Notes under the pieces: model-generated
What the model saw: the letters and a program-made list of their open reading frames with translations, nothing else
Database searches by the model: none
What the model was told of the DNA's origin: nothing
Translations under genes and position numbers: made by a program
DNA from: Solemya velum gill symbiont
GTDB taxonomy: Bacteria; Pseudomonadota; Gammaproteobacteria; Chromatiales; Chromatiaceae
Reading direction: 5' to 3'
DNA: 64,000 bases
NCBI RefSeq assembly: GCF_000787395.1
Contig: NZ_JRAA01000003.1
Location: 186,001 to 250,000 of the forward strand
Shown: positions 9,710 through 18,512 of the stretch, piece by piece
Numbering within the stretch: position 1 is the first letter of the stretch
Layout of the letters: the number at the start of each line of letters is the position of its first letter

Positions 9710-10058
9710 TCTCAGCCGTCTGCAGTTCCACGCTCATTAATAATAGCTCATCACCGCTGATCAGTGTGGTGCGCCATTCACCACACGCCGGGCAAACCAG
9801 CTTGTTCGGTGGGACATCGCTTTCAGTTTCGCAGGCGTTACACCTGATGCGGGTGGGTAGTTCGTCAATCATTAATTCAGCATCCCTGGCAACGGTGCCT
9901 GCACTGGCAACGGGGTAGGCGTGTTTCAGCAGCTGGGGTTCAACACCAGACAGTGCGCCAAGCCCGATCGTGATGGATACAACAGATTCAGCTTGCCGTT
10001 CATGCGCAATCGCTTCGACCTGGTCAATCAGTGACTGGCATATTGCAAGTTCATGCAC
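9678..10058 (-). CDS. hypA: Nickel-insertion protein HypA
   Basis: HypA binds nickel through the N-terminal MHE motif and holds a structural zinc through two CxxC pairs, here C73/C76 and C89/C92. The 126-aa length is slightly above the usual 113-120 because the last ten residues (NRGGDAPPTS) and the stop codon are supplied by a palindromic repeat at 9684-9709. The conserved protein probably ended near residue 116 before the repeat arrived. It lies 11 bases after hypC. The 121 bases to hypB hold the second repeat copy. Confidence 0.95.
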   Translation of the reverse strand: MHELAICQSLIDQVEAIAHERQAESVVSITIGLGALSGVEPQLLKHAYPVASAGTVARDAELMIDELPTRIRCNACETESDVPPNKLVCPACGEWRTTLISGDELLLMSVELQTAENRGGDAPPTS

Positions 10059-10069
10059 TAAAGACTCCT

Positions 10070-10297
10070 TCAGCTGTCTGCTGCGAGCATCTGGTCGTAC
10101 AGTTCCCAGGCAGTTTGCGCCTCTTGTTCAGAAATTTTCTGGATGGCGTAGCCGACATGTACGACAACGAAGTCATCTACATTGAGTTCTTCCTCCTGCA
10201 TCATGAAAAGGCTGACATCGCGGCTCACCCCTTTTGCTTCACAACGGGCGGTGTAATTCTCGATCGATTTGATCTGCATTGGGATGCCAAGACACAT
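10070..10297 (-). CDS. hypC: Hydrogenase assembly chaperone HypC
   Basis: A 75-aa HypC/HybG-family chaperone starting MCLGIPM, whose Cys2 holds the Fe(CN)2CO unit with HypD and transfers it to the large-subunit precursor. It is the first gene of the leftward hypCABDFE operon, and its start faces the divergent structural operon across a 141-base spacer that carries an FNR-type site. Confidence 0.97.
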   Translation of the reverse strand: MCLGIPMQIKSIENYTARCEAKGVSRDVSLFMMQEEELNVDDFVVVHVGYAIQKISEQEAQTAWELYDQMLAADS

Positions 10298-10358
10298 AAT
10301 GAGGAATATCCGGTTAAATAATTGAACTTATATTCAGTCAGTCAGGGAAAAGCTAATT

Positions 10359-10382
10359 GCTTGTTGATATTTATCAACAAGC
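10359..10382. promoter_or_regulatory. FNR-type box in the divergent hyp/hydrogenase spacer
   Basis: A perfect 10-bp inverted repeat (GCTTGTTGAT, 4-base loop, ATCAACAAGC) contains the exact FNR/Anr consensus TTGAT-N4-ATCAA at 10364-10377. Its centre at 10370.5 lies 41 bases upstream of a plausible rightward start near 10412 with TATCAT at 10401-10406, the class II FNR activator spacing. The surrounding bases are also partly inverted (AGCTAAT..TGATTAGGCT). It sits between two operons with one function, so shared anaerobic control is likely. Confidence 0.75.
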
Positions 10383-10438
10383 TGATTAGGCTTAGTCAAG
10401 TATCATATAACTATAAATTAAGGGCAAGAGTTGAATTC

Positions 10439-10948
10439 ATGTCTATTGACAAAGAAACTACCTTGATACTCGGAGTCGGCAATACCCTCCTTACTGATGA
10501 GGGTGCAGGTATCCACGCCCTTAACCATCTTGAATCACTCTATCCCGATACACCACATCTAACCTTCCTTGATGGCGGAACACTCAGCTTCACGCTGGCT
10601 GCCTATATAGAAGAGTGCAACAACCTTATCGTTTTTGACGCCGCTGAACTTCATCAGCCTGCCGGCAGTGTGAGCGCTTTCGTCGGTGAGGAGATGGATG
10701 AGTTTCTGGGCCGTGCGAGACGCAGTGCACACGAGGTGGCCCTGCTTGACCTGATTGATATCGCACGACTCACCGGACACATGCCTGAGCATCGCGCATT
10801 GATTGGAATCCAGCCTGAGACGATCGAATGGGGCATGGAACCATCAGATGTTGTACGCGCGGGAATCGACAAGGCCCGGGACGAAGCGGTCACTCTGATA
10901 GAGCAGTGGCATCCATCAGGCGAAGAGAGAGTGGCGACAGTTGCCTAA
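10439..10948 (+). CDS. Hydrogenase maturation endopeptidase (HupD/HyaD/HynD family)
   Basis: This protease removes the C-terminal extension of the large subunit after nickel insertion. The frame is open from 10322, but the ATG at 10439 (MSIDKET) puts the conserved strand GVGNTLLTDEGAG at the usual position and gives 169 aa. Nickel-sensing residues equivalent to Glu16, Asp62 and His93 of E. coli HybD appear as E21, D67 and H98. It is the first gene of the rightward operon. Its likely substrate site, after His563 of the large subunit at 15031-16767, is present in the same operon. Confidence 0.93.
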   Translation: MSIDKETTLILGVGNTLLTDEGAGIHALNHLESLYPDTPHLTFLDGGTLSFTLAAYIEECNNLIVFDAAELHQPAGSVSAFVGEEMDEFLGRARRSAHEVALLDLIDIARLTGHMPEHRALIGIQPETIEWGMEPSDVVRAGIDKARDEAVTLIEQWHPSGEERVATVA

Positions 10949-11014
10949 AGAATCTTTCATCAGGATTGTTCCGACAGATAGATATAACGATTTCAGTGCA
11001 AGGATAAAATTGTA

Positions 11015-11467
11015 ATGGACCAAACAGATTCAGTTATTCATTTCAACATCCAGGCCAGTGATCAGCTGACGTGGAATGTCGAGCCCTTGCTGCACGAAGT
11101 GAAACATGCGTTGGAGCGTCTCGCGACTGAGGATGAAACCTCGGTGATTGATCTGCGCAGCATTCCCCTTGCACCGGGTGAAGAGGATCGAATCCTGGAA
11201 ATCCTCGGTCTTGGTGAAGTGGTGGCAAGACTCAATGTGCTGGGTTCAAGCGATGTGGTCGAAACAGAATACAGCGGAGTATGGGTAGTCACCCATTACA
11301 ACGAAAATGAGGAGACTATCGGTCGATTCATTGAAGTGACCAGGATGCCAGAAATCCTTCGTTCACAGGCAGAAGATGTAGCCGAGGCAAGTGAGCGTCT
11401 CGCTCTTCGCCTTGAGGATGAACAGCAGGAAAAACAGACAAGTAACAAGCTAGCGGTGGAGAAATAA
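11015..11467 (+). CDS. HupH/HyaF C-terminal-domain protein
   Basis: A 150-aa cytoplasmic protein resembling the conserved C-terminal region of HupH/HyaF hydrogenase expression proteins, with the stretch SGVWVVTHYNE followed by IEVTRMPEIL near residues 88-113. Family members with two copies of the fold are about 280 aa, so this is a single-domain form. In rhizobia and E. coli such proteins help process the small subunit. It ends 2 bases before the small-subunit ATG, which supports that role here. Confidence 0.75.
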   Translation: MDQTDSVIHFNIQASDQLTWNVEPLLHEVKHALERLATEDETSVIDLRSIPLAPGEEDRILEILGLGEVVARLNVLGSSDVVETEYSGVWVVTHYNENEETIGRFIEVTRMPEILRSQAEDVAEASERLALRLEDEQQEKQTSNKLAVEK

Positions 11468-11469
11468 GC

Positions 11470-12567
11470 ATGGCAAGTCATAGCGATAAAGAGAAGACCC
11501 TTGGTGATGTTCTGCGCAGTCATGGTGTATCGCGACGCAGCTTTATGAAATATTGTGCGACCACGGCATCAATGATGGCGATGTCGCCGGCAATGATTCC
11601 GATGATCGCCGAGGCACTTGAGAATGCGAAAAAGCCCTCGGTCATCTGGCTTTCGTTTCAGGAGTGCACCGGTTGTACAGAATCCCTGACCAGGGCCGGA
11701 GCATCAACTGTAGAAAACCTCATTTTCGACAGTATCTCGCTCGATTATCACCATACCTTGCAGGCAGCCTCGGGCCACAGGGCTGAAGAGGCAAAAGAAG
11801 AGGCGATGCACGAGAATCACGGTAAATACCTGCTGGTGGTTGATGGTTCAATCCCGATGGATAATCCCGGTTATTCAACCATTGCAGGCATCAGCAACTA
11901 CGACATGCTGATGGAAGCGGCCGAGGGTGCTGCTGCAATTATCGCAGTTGGCACCTGTGCCACCTACGGTGGTCTTCCCAAGGCGAGCCCGAATCCGACA
12001 GGCGCAGTCTCCGTCAGTGATCTGATCAAGGACAAGCCGATTATCAATGTACCCGGCTGCCCGCCGATTCCGGTCGTTATCACCGGTGTGTTGACCCACT
12101 TCCTGACTTTTGGAGCCCTGCCGGAACTCGACGATCTCGGTCGCCCCAAGGCTTTTTATGGGCAGAGTATCCACGACCGCTGCTATCGCCGTCCTTTCTA
12201 CGACAAGGGCCTCTTTGCCGAGACTTTTGACGATGAAGGTGCGAAAGCGGGATGGTGTCTCTACAAGCTGGGCTGCAGGGGGCCAACAACTTACAACGCT
12301 TGCGCAACCACCAAGTGGAATAACGGCACCAGCTTCCCGATCGAGTCCGGACACCCATGCCTTGGCTGTTCTGAGCCCGAGTTCTGGGACGGTGGCGGTT
12401 TCTACAAGGCACTCTCGATTCCGACAGCTGATGTTGGAGAGACCGTGCTTTATACGGCTGCAGGTGCGGCAGCAGCAGGTGTAGCACTTGGTGCATTGAA
12501 CCGCGCAACGAAGGGAAGTGCGAACAAGGCGCACGAAAAAGTTACTCTTGAAGATCTGGAAAAATAA
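11470..12567 (+). CDS. hynS: [NiFe]-hydrogenase small subunit (Isp-type, group 1e-like)
   Basis: The Fe-S electron-transfer subunit, exported by the Tat pathway: SRRSFMK at residues 21-27 is followed by a hydrophobic stretch. Proximal-cluster cysteines begin with ECTGC (C66, C69), and later groups include GTCATYGG, NVPGCPP, and the C-terminal distal/medial cluster region CYRRPF..CRGPTTYNAC..HPCLGCSEPEFWD. A C-terminal alanine/glycine-rich hydrophobic segment (about 323-342) may anchor it to the membrane. The 365-aa length is typical. The start has GGAG 8 bases upstream. The following isp1 and isp2 identify this as the HynS/HydS type. Confidence 0.95.
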   Translation: MASHSDKEKTLGDVLRSHGVSRRSFMKYCATTASMMAMSPAMIPMIAEALENAKKPSVIWLSFQECTGCTESLTRAGASTVENLIFDSISLDYHHTLQAASGHRAEEAKEEAMHENHGKYLLVVDGSIPMDNPGYSTIAGISNYDMLMEAAEGAAAIIAVGTCATYGGLPKASPNPTGAVSVSDLIKDKPIINVPGCPPIPVVITGVLTHFLTFGALPELDDLGRPKAFYGQSIHDRCYRRPFYDKGLFAETFDDEGAKAGWCLYKLGCRGPTTYNACATTKWNNGTSFPIESGHPCLGCSEPEFWDGGGFYKALSIPTADVGETVLYTAAGAAAAGVALGALNRATKGSANKAHEKVTLEDLEK

Positions 12568-12591
12568 CGGTTCTACTGAAGAGAAGAAATC

Positions 12592-13251
12592 ATGAACGAA
12601 ATAGCATTACTTGAATGGGTACGTGGTACTGGTTTTCAGATTGCGACAGTGGTTCTTGTCGCGGGCGTGATAATCCGTATATTCGAAATCCTCATGTTGG
12701 GGCGCAAGAAAAATCTTGCTGAAGCCAAGGGAAGTGAATTTTCCAGTGGTATGCGAACGATCGTGTCACGATCTGTACCTGAGTCTGATTCTTTCAAACG
12801 TTCGGCATTCACAATTGTTGCCGGATACATATTCCATATCGGACTCTTCGTGACTATTTTCCTGTTTGCTCCACACATCCTGTTAATTAGCGAGTTGACA
12901 GGTCTTGGCTGGCCGGCTTTGCCGACTCCGATTGTTGATGCCGTCGCAGTTCTCAGTATCATCGCCTTGCTCGCAATCCTGGTTCACAGGTTCAATAACA
13001 AGATATTGCGTTACCTGACAACACCAGGTGACCTGTTCATCTGGTTTGTGACCATCGCGCCACTGATTACCGGTTACATCGCTTTTCACCGTATCGGTAT
13101 GAGCGGTCCAATGTTGCTGGCTGTCCATATTCTTAGTGTCGAGCTGTTGATGGTCGTGTTGCCATTCAGCAAGCTCACACACGTTTTTACAATCTTTATG
13201 GCAAGGTGGTACAACGGCGCCATTTCAGGTTATCGGGGGGTTCAATCATGA
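12592..13251 (+). CDS. isp1: Isp1, b-type cytochrome-like membrane subunit
   Basis: A 219-aa integral membrane protein with about five hydrophobic spans and histidines suited to haem b (for example FHIG near residue 81 and AFHRIG near 162), related to NarI/DsrM-type cytochromes. In the HynS-Isp1-Isp2-HynL arrangement it takes electrons from the periplasmic hydrogenase into the membrane. Its stop overlaps the isp2 start as ATGA, so translation is probably coupled. Confidence 0.9.
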   Translation: MNEIALLEWVRGTGFQIATVVLVAGVIIRIFEILMLGRKKNLAEAKGSEFSSGMRTIVSRSVPESDSFKRSAFTIVAGYIFHIGLFVTIFLFAPHILLISELTGLGWPALPTPIVDAVAVLSIIALLAILVHRFNNKILRYLTTPGDLFIWFVTIAPLITGYIAFHRIGMSGPMLLAVHILSVELLMVVLPFSKLTHVFTIFMARWYNGAISGYRGVQS

Positions 13252-14507
13252 GTGCATCACTTGAGAAGGGAGTCAACGCCCTGAAGCAGCAGGTCGATTC
13301 ATCCGTTGCAGCATTTTTCAGCAGTTGTGTGCACTGTGGCATGTGTGCGGATACCTGTCTCTTCCAGACGGAAACCGGTAACCCGGCAAGCACGCCAATT
13401 GCCAAGGCCGAGCCATTGCGTCGTGTATGGAAATCGGAATACACCCTGCTGGGCCGCATTGGAAAAATGTTCGGGCTTAGCAAGAAGGTCGATGAGAAGT
13501 TGCTGACAGAGTGGGAAACCATGGTGTATGACAACTGCACCCTGTGTGGCCGTTGCTCAATGGTCTGCCCGGTGGGTAACGATATTGCGTTAATGATTCG
13601 TAAGACCCGTGAAGGCATGGCAGCAGCCGGTCATGCGCCGGAAGGGCTGATTGGTGCAACCAACCGTTCGATCAAGATCGGCAGCCCCATGGGCGTCAAA
13701 CTGCCGGCACTGCTGGCTCAGATTCGTCACCTGGAAGAAGATACCGGTTTGAAGGTTCCTGTTGATGTCGAGGGTGCGGAATACATGCTACTGCTCTCGT
13801 CGATGGAAATTATGAATTTCCCGGAATTCATGGAGGCGATTGCAAGAATTTTCGACAAGGCTGGTGCTACATGGACAATCTCTTCGGAAGCGTTCGAGGC
13901 GACCAATTCAGGTATTCAAATCGGTGTCAGTGATCTCGCTGCCGAATTGGTACAGCGAGTTGTTGATGCGGCCGAGAAGCTGAAAGTGAAGACTGTTATC
14001 AGTCCTGAATGCGGACATGCCTACATGGCGATTCGCTGGGATGGACCAAACCTGGTCGGTAAGGCCTTTAGTTTCAAGGTGCGTCATATTCTCGAGGTAC
14101 TTGATACCTTTCGCGAGGAAGGACGCCTCAAGCTTAAAGACAAGATTAGTGAGAAGGTTACCTATCACGACCCATGTCAGATTTCACGTCGTGGGGGTGT
14201 GATTGATCAGCCACGCAGGTTGATTGACCTGTTTGCTGATGATTTTGTCGAGATGCCGGATGCCGGAAAGATGAACTGGTGTTGCGGCGCTGGCGGTGGC
14301 GTCAGTTCCAACGAGCGTGCAGACGAAGTTCGTTTACAGGTATTCAAGCGCAAGAAAGCGCAGCTCGAAGAAGTCCAGCCTGATGCGATTATCAGTGCCT
14401 GTTCCAACTGCCGTATCCATATTGAAGATGGACTCGAGGAGTATGGAATGGATATTCCGTTAATGAGTCTGACAGAGACGCTGGCTGAACACCTGGCCGA
14501 TGATTAA
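13248..14507 (+). CDS. isp2: Isp2, HdrD-like iron-sulfur subunit
   Basis: A cytoplasmic electron carrier resembling the heterodisulfide reductase HdrD/DsrK family, 419 aa from the ATG at 13248, which overlaps the isp1 stop. Two 4Fe-4S motifs lie at C27/C30/C33/C37 and C97/C100/C103/C107. Downstream are CCG-type cysteines in PECGHA, DPCQISRRGG, WCCGAGGG and CSNC, which in HdrD/HdrB bind a non-cubane cluster. The domain content suggests electrons from H2 can reach a disulfide or quinone partner. Confidence 0.93.
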   Translation: MSASLEKGVNALKQQVDSSVAAFFSSCVHCGMCADTCLFQTETGNPASTPIAKAEPLRRVWKSEYTLLGRIGKMFGLSKKVDEKLLTEWETMVYDNCTLCGRCSMVCPVGNDIALMIRKTREGMAAAGHAPEGLIGATNRSIKIGSPMGVKLPALLAQIRHLEEDTGLKVPVDVEGAEYMLLLSSMEIMNFPEFMEAIARIFDKAGATWTISSEAFEATNSGIQIGVSDLAAELVQRVVDAAEKLKVKTVISPECGHAYMAIRWDGPNLVGKAFSFKVRHILEVLDTFREEGRLKLKDKISEKVTYHDPCQISRRGGVIDQPRRLIDLFADDFVEMPDAGKMNWCCGAGGGVSSNERADEVRLQVFKRKKAQLEEVQPDAIISACSNCRIHIEDGLEEYGMDIPLMSLTETLAEHLADD

Positions 14508-14548
14508 CGGTTTAATTGCTGAAAACGAATACTCTGGAGCAAGATAAA

Positions 14549-15007
14549 ATGAACCAAATAACCAGTGACGAAGAGTTCAGGAAGGCTTTGCAAGATCTGA
14601 ACGAAACACAGCAGAGAGTCATTGCTGCCAAATTTGTGGAGCATGTTCTGTCGTTGTCAACTGACGAGCGAGTCGGTCGCGTGGTAAAAGTTGCTGCTGA
14701 TGAAAGTGCCTCGCAGGATGAGCTTGCAGCTGCACTGAAATCAGCAAAGGCAGCAGCCATCGAAAGCCATACGCGTTGTGGTTCTGAAGGCGACTGGACC
14801 GAACAGGCCGGTTATTTTGTTGCACGCGCAGCAGTTGCTGCGGTTACGCCGCAGGCACAGGCAAAAAAGAACCCGGTATGGAGTGCGGCGATGAGCAGTC
14901 GCATGGCCCGCACCAGTATGTTAATAGATGATGAGCAAAGTGCAGGAAAAACGCACTCTGAAAATGAGTGGCAGTACGACACCCTGTCTGAATATTTACA
15001 GTCATAA
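14549..15007 (+). CDS. Unknown 152-aa protein between isp2 and the large-subunit gene
   Basis: Not recognised. From the ATG at 14549, with GGAG 11 bases upstream, it encodes a 152-aa soluble, helix-prone, alanine-rich protein with no signal peptide, no membrane span and a single cysteine near residue 79. The 42-base and 24-base spacings to isp2 and the large-subunit gene place it firmly in the operon. Described Isp operons often read hynS-isp1-isp2-hynL directly. A role as an assembly or specificity factor is a positional inference only. Confidence 0.8.
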   Translation: MNQITSDEEFRKALQDLNETQQRVIAAKFVEHVLSLSTDERVGRVVKVAADESASQDELAAALKSAKAAAIESHTRCGSEGDWTEQAGYFVARAAVAAVTPQAQAKKNPVWSAAMSSRMARTSMLIDDEQSAGKTHSENEWQYDTLSEYLQS

Positions 15008-15030
15008 GCGAATAAGTAGAGAGACATATC

Positions 15031-16767
15031 ATGAGTACATCCGGCGGAAACGAAAGAATTGTAGTTGACCCGATTACCCGAATCGAAGGCCATCTGCGCA
15101 TTGAAGCGGAGATGGATGGCAACAAGATTGGCAGCGCCTACTCGTCAGGAACAATGGTGCGTGGTATCGAGACAATCCTGAAGGGACGCGATCCGCGAGA
15201 TGCCTGGGCATTTGCACAGCGTATCTGTGGTGTGTGCACGCTGGTACACGGGCTTGCATCGATCCGTTCGGTCGAGAATGCGCTGAGTTACAAGGTTCCG
15301 AAGAATGCGGATCTGATCCGCAACCTGATGAGCGGCGCGCAATACATCCATGACCATGTCATGCACTTCTACCACCTCCATGCACTCGACTGGGTTGACG
15401 TGGTATCAGCGCTGGATGCCGATCCGAAGGCGACTTCCGAACTGGCACAGTCACTCAGCAACTACCCGCGATCCTCTCCCGGCTACTTCTCCGATATGAA
15501 GAAGAAGCTGAAAGGCTTTGTCGAGGCAGGGCAGCTGGGCATTTTTGCCAAGGCATACTGGGGCCACCCGGCCTACAAGTTGCCACCTGAAGCGAACCTG
15601 ATGGCAGTTTCCCACTACCTCGATGCACTCGAGTGGCAGCGTGATGTGGCACGCCTGCACACGATCTTTGGCGGCAAGAATCCGCATCCCAATTTTGTTG
15701 TCGGCGGTGTGCCCTGTGCGATTGATTTGAACTCCGATTCTGCCATCAATGCCAAGAAGCTTGCGCAGGTGCAGGAGATCATCAACAAGATGAAGGTCTT
15801 CGTCGAGCAGGTCTATATTCCTGATACGCTGGCGATTGCCGGTTTTTACAAGGACTGGGGCAGCCGTGGCGAGGGCCTGGGCAACTTCATGACCTATGGT
15901 GACTTCCCGTCCAACGGTATGGAAGATCCTTCCGGCTTCATGCTTCCGGCAGGAGCAATTCTCAATCGCGACCTGAGTAAAATCCACGAGGTCGATATGC
16001 ACGCCCCCGATGAGATTCATGAATACGTCTCTCACTCCTGGTATGACTACGAGGGTGGCAAGGATACCGGGCTGCATCCGTATGATGGTGAAACCACCTT
16101 CAACTACACCGGGCCAAAACCGCCTTATAAACACCTCGATGTTGACCAGGCATACTCGTGGCTCAAGTCACCGCGTTGGAAAGGCCATTCAATGGAGGTC
16201 GGACCGCTGGCACGCGTCCTGATGCTCTATGCAACAGGTCATGAACAGACCAAGGACCTGGTCGGCATGACGCTCAGCAAGCTCGATGTGCCGGTTGAAG
16301 CGCTCTTTTCAACACTTGGCCGTACTGCGGCACGCACGCTGGAGACCAAAATCTTCGCCGATGCCATGCAGGGCTGGTTCGATGACCTGGTTGCCAATAT
16401 CAAGGCTGGCGACACAAAAACCTTCAACGAGGTGTTGTGGGAGCCTTCATCCTGGCCGAAGAGCGCACAGGGCGTCGGTTTCATGGAGGCGCCTCGCGGT
16501 GGCCTTGCTCACTGGATTGTTATTGAGGACGAGACCATCAAGAACTACCAGGCGGTTGTTCCCAGTACATGGAATGCCGGCCCGCGCGACTCAAAAGGAC
16601 AGCCTGGTGCCTACGAGGCAGCGCTGGAAGACAACCATGAACTGCACGATCCGGAGCAGCCGATTGAAATCCTGCGCACAATTCACAGTTTCGATCCCTG
16701 CATTGCCTGCGCAGTGCACGTGAGTGACTCGGATGGTAATGAACTGATTAATGTAAAGGTGAAATGA
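15031..16767 (+). CDS. hynL: [NiFe]-hydrogenase large subunit precursor
   Basis: The catalytic subunit that binds nickel-iron. Length is 578 aa. The N-terminal motif RICGVCTLVH (C66, C69) and the C-terminal motif DPCIACAVH (C557, C560, ending at H563) give the four cysteine ligands. The 15 residues after H563 are the propeptide that the HupD-type protease removes. It has no signal peptide and would be exported bound to the small subunit. Its stop overlaps the next small gene as ATGA. Confidence 0.97.
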   Translation: MSTSGGNERIVVDPITRIEGHLRIEAEMDGNKIGSAYSSGTMVRGIETILKGRDPRDAWAFAQRICGVCTLVHGLASIRSVENALSYKVPKNADLIRNLMSGAQYIHDHVMHFYHLHALDWVDVVSALDADPKATSELAQSLSNYPRSSPGYFSDMKKKLKGFVEAGQLGIFAKAYWGHPAYKLPPEANLMAVSHYLDALEWQRDVARLHTIFGGKNPHPNFVVGGVPCAIDLNSDSAINAKKLAQVQEIINKMKVFVEQVYIPDTLAIAGFYKDWGSRGEGLGNFMTYGDFPSNGMEDPSGFMLPAGAILNRDLSKIHEVDMHAPDEIHEYVSHSWYDYEGGKDTGLHPYDGETTFNYTGPKPPYKHLDVDQAYSWLKSPRWKGHSMEVGPLARVLMLYATGHEQTKDLVGMTLSKLDVPVEALFSTLGRTAARTLETKIFADAMQGWFDDLVANIKAGDTKTFNEVLWEPSSWPKSAQGVGFMEAPRGGLAHWIVIEDETIKNYQAVVPSTWNAGPRDSKGQPGAYEAALEDNHELHDPEQPIEILRTIHSFDPCIACAVHVSDSDGNELINVKVK

Positions 16768-16934
16768 TGAAAAAACTTCTGACACTTGCATCCACTCTTG
16801 GAAGCAGCGCTGCCATGGCGCATCCCGGTCATGCCCTGGGTGAAGCGATGCATGGTTTCTGGCATGCAGAGCACATTCTGCTGTTGCTGGCGATTGCAGT
16901 CGTTGCTGGCCTGGTAGCCTGGCACAAGCGCTGA
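16764..16934 (+). CDS. 56-aa His-rich small membrane protein coupled to the large subunit
   Basis: The ATG at 16764 overlaps the large-subunit stop; a second in-frame ATG follows at once. The peptide has a lysine-then-hydrophobic signal-like start ending AMA, a histidine-bearing middle (HPGH, MHGFWHAEH), one hydrophobic span (residues 36-52) and a WHKR end. HPGH is the mature N-terminus motif of HupE/UreJ nickel transporters, but those have several spans. This could be a small nickel-handling or hydrogenase-anchoring subunit. Function is not established, but length, signal, coupling and in-operon position argue for a real gene. Confidence 0.6.
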   Translation: MMKKLLTLASTLGSSAAMAHPGHALGEAMHGFWHAEHILLLLAIAVVAGLVAWHKR

Positions 16935-17131
16935 ATCAGTCGCGCCCGTTTTTTTTACATCTAAAGCTTGTCAGCGCTTAGACCCCGAGATTTTTGTTGT
17001 TTTATTACAACAGGGAAATTCATGTTGACTGAATCGATGAATTAGCATATATTTGCACATGTGAATAGGTTTATTCAGATTCGGTTTTATTGACCGTGTC
17101 TTTGGAAGTTTGTATTCAAAGGGGAAAATAA

Positions 17132-18484
17132 ATGAAAAAAATTATTATGGCTGCATCAATCGCTGCTGCAATGGTCATTCCTGCAGCACATGCCGGTGTC
17201 ACTATCTACGGCAAGATGCATGCATCGATTGATTACACTGACGTAGCCCTGGGTTACGGAGTTTCTTATTATGTCGATTTAGATGGCACTCGTTTCGATG
17301 ATGATAATTTCTCTGGCCCACTCGGTGACGAGCAGATGTGGGGCGTCAATAGCCGCGCCTCGCGCATTGGCTTCAAGGGTACCGAGGATCTTGGAAACGG
17401 CCTGAGCCTGGTCTGGAAAGCTGAAACCGGTTATGACATCGCAGACGGCGGAGCATGGGGCGGTGCACGCAACGCCTACATCGGTCTTGCCGGTGACTGG
17501 GGTACATTCCTTTACGGTATTCACGACACGCCATACAAAATGTCAACCGGTCGCCTTGACCCATTTGCTGATACTGCGGCAGACTTCAATGCGCCGACTG
17601 ATTTCGGCTTTTTTACCACCAACATGTTCTCGTTTCAGGATGTGCGTGCTGAAAACGCGATTGCTTATGTCAGTCCCAACATGAATGGCCTGACATTCGC
17701 AGCTGCAATTGTGCCTGGAGAAGGCGCAGCGTCATCTTCTGCATTTGTTCCAAGTGCTTTTCCGGGTGATGATAGCGATTGCATAATAAACCACGATTTC
17801 TGTTTTGATATCGACGAAGATATCCATGATGGTCTTGCAGATGCCTATTCTGTTGCTGCCATGTATGAAAACAACGGCCTCTATCTCTCCGCTGCTTATG
17901 AGTCTCTCCCAACTCACTCAACAAGCTGGGGGGGATTTGATGGTTCCTCTTTCTCATCATTGCCCACCGGACAGCAAGACAAGTATCGCTTGGGCGCCGG
18001 CTACACCATGAACAATCTGACCATTAATGGTGTCTATGAAAACCGTACAAGGGATTTTGGTTCAATCTCAGTGTTCGAGTATGACCAGAAACTGGAAGCT
18101 GATAGCGACATCTGGCAGGTATCTGCTGTTTATACGTTCGGCAATAGTGCACTGAAACTGGCTTATGGCCAGGGCGATATGTCCTTGGCTATGAGTGGGA
18201 GTAATCTTGGTGAGACTTATTCTGCGTTCGGTTATACAGGTGATCTCGACGCTGCCAAACTAGATCGTTATGGCGAGCAGGAAGTGATCTCGGTCGGCCT
18301 GGAGCACAACTTCAGCAAGCGTACCAAGGTCTATGCGCTCTATACCATGCAAGAGGCTGATCTTGGATTTAATGACTCTGCACAAGGAACTGATGATGGT
18401 GCAGGCCCCTTCGATGTCGGTGTCGACGCCCATTTGACTGCTGAAAACGATACCTTCTCAATGGGTATGATTCACTCCTTCTAA
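17132..18484 (+). CDS. Gram-negative porin (450 aa)
   Basis: An outer-membrane general porin with a signal peptide (MKKIIMAASIAAAMVIPAAHA), then the GVTIYGK start of the mature barrel and a terminal phenylalanine (GMIHSF) typical of BAM substrates. Conserved porin blocks include RIGFKGTEDLGNGLSLVWKAE-like sequence and GDWGTFLYG. It is longer than the two other porins here, with Asp/Ser-rich loop insertions. The start has AAGGGGAAA upstream. The 197-base upstream gap is AT-rich and holds a TGTTGT-N6-ACAACA inverted repeat at 16995-17012. A strong terminator follows. Confidence 0.93.
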   Translation: MKKIIMAASIAAAMVIPAAHAGVTIYGKMHASIDYTDVALGYGVSYYVDLDGTRFDDDNFSGPLGDEQMWGVNSRASRIGFKGTEDLGNGLSLVWKAETGYDIADGGAWGGARNAYIGLAGDWGTFLYGIHDTPYKMSTGRLDPFADTAADFNAPTDFGFFTTNMFSFQDVRAENAIAYVSPNMNGLTFAAAIVPGEGAASSSAFVPSAFPGDDSDCIINHDFCFDIDEDIHDGLADAYSVAAMYENNGLYLSAAYESLPTHSTSWGGFDGSSFSSLPTGQQDKYRLGAGYTMNNLTINGVYENRTRDFGSISVFEYDQKLEADSDIWQVSAVYTFGNSALKLAYGQGDMSLAMSGSNLGETYSAFGYTGDLDAAKLDRYGEQEVISVGLEHNFSKRTKVYALYTMQEADLGFNDSAQGTDDGAGPFDVGVDAHLTAENDTFSMGMIHSF

Positions 18485-18512
18485 GTTGTTTTTTACAACC
18501 TGATGAAGAATC

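Noticed and set aside
11875-12534. 219-aa frame antisense to the hydrogenase small subunit
   Set aside because: The opposite strand encodes a fully conserved hydrogenase subunit; the antisense product has no plausible start or domain.
15451-16134. 227-aa frame antisense to the hydrogenase large subunit
   Set aside because: Shadow of a conserved gene; no start signal.
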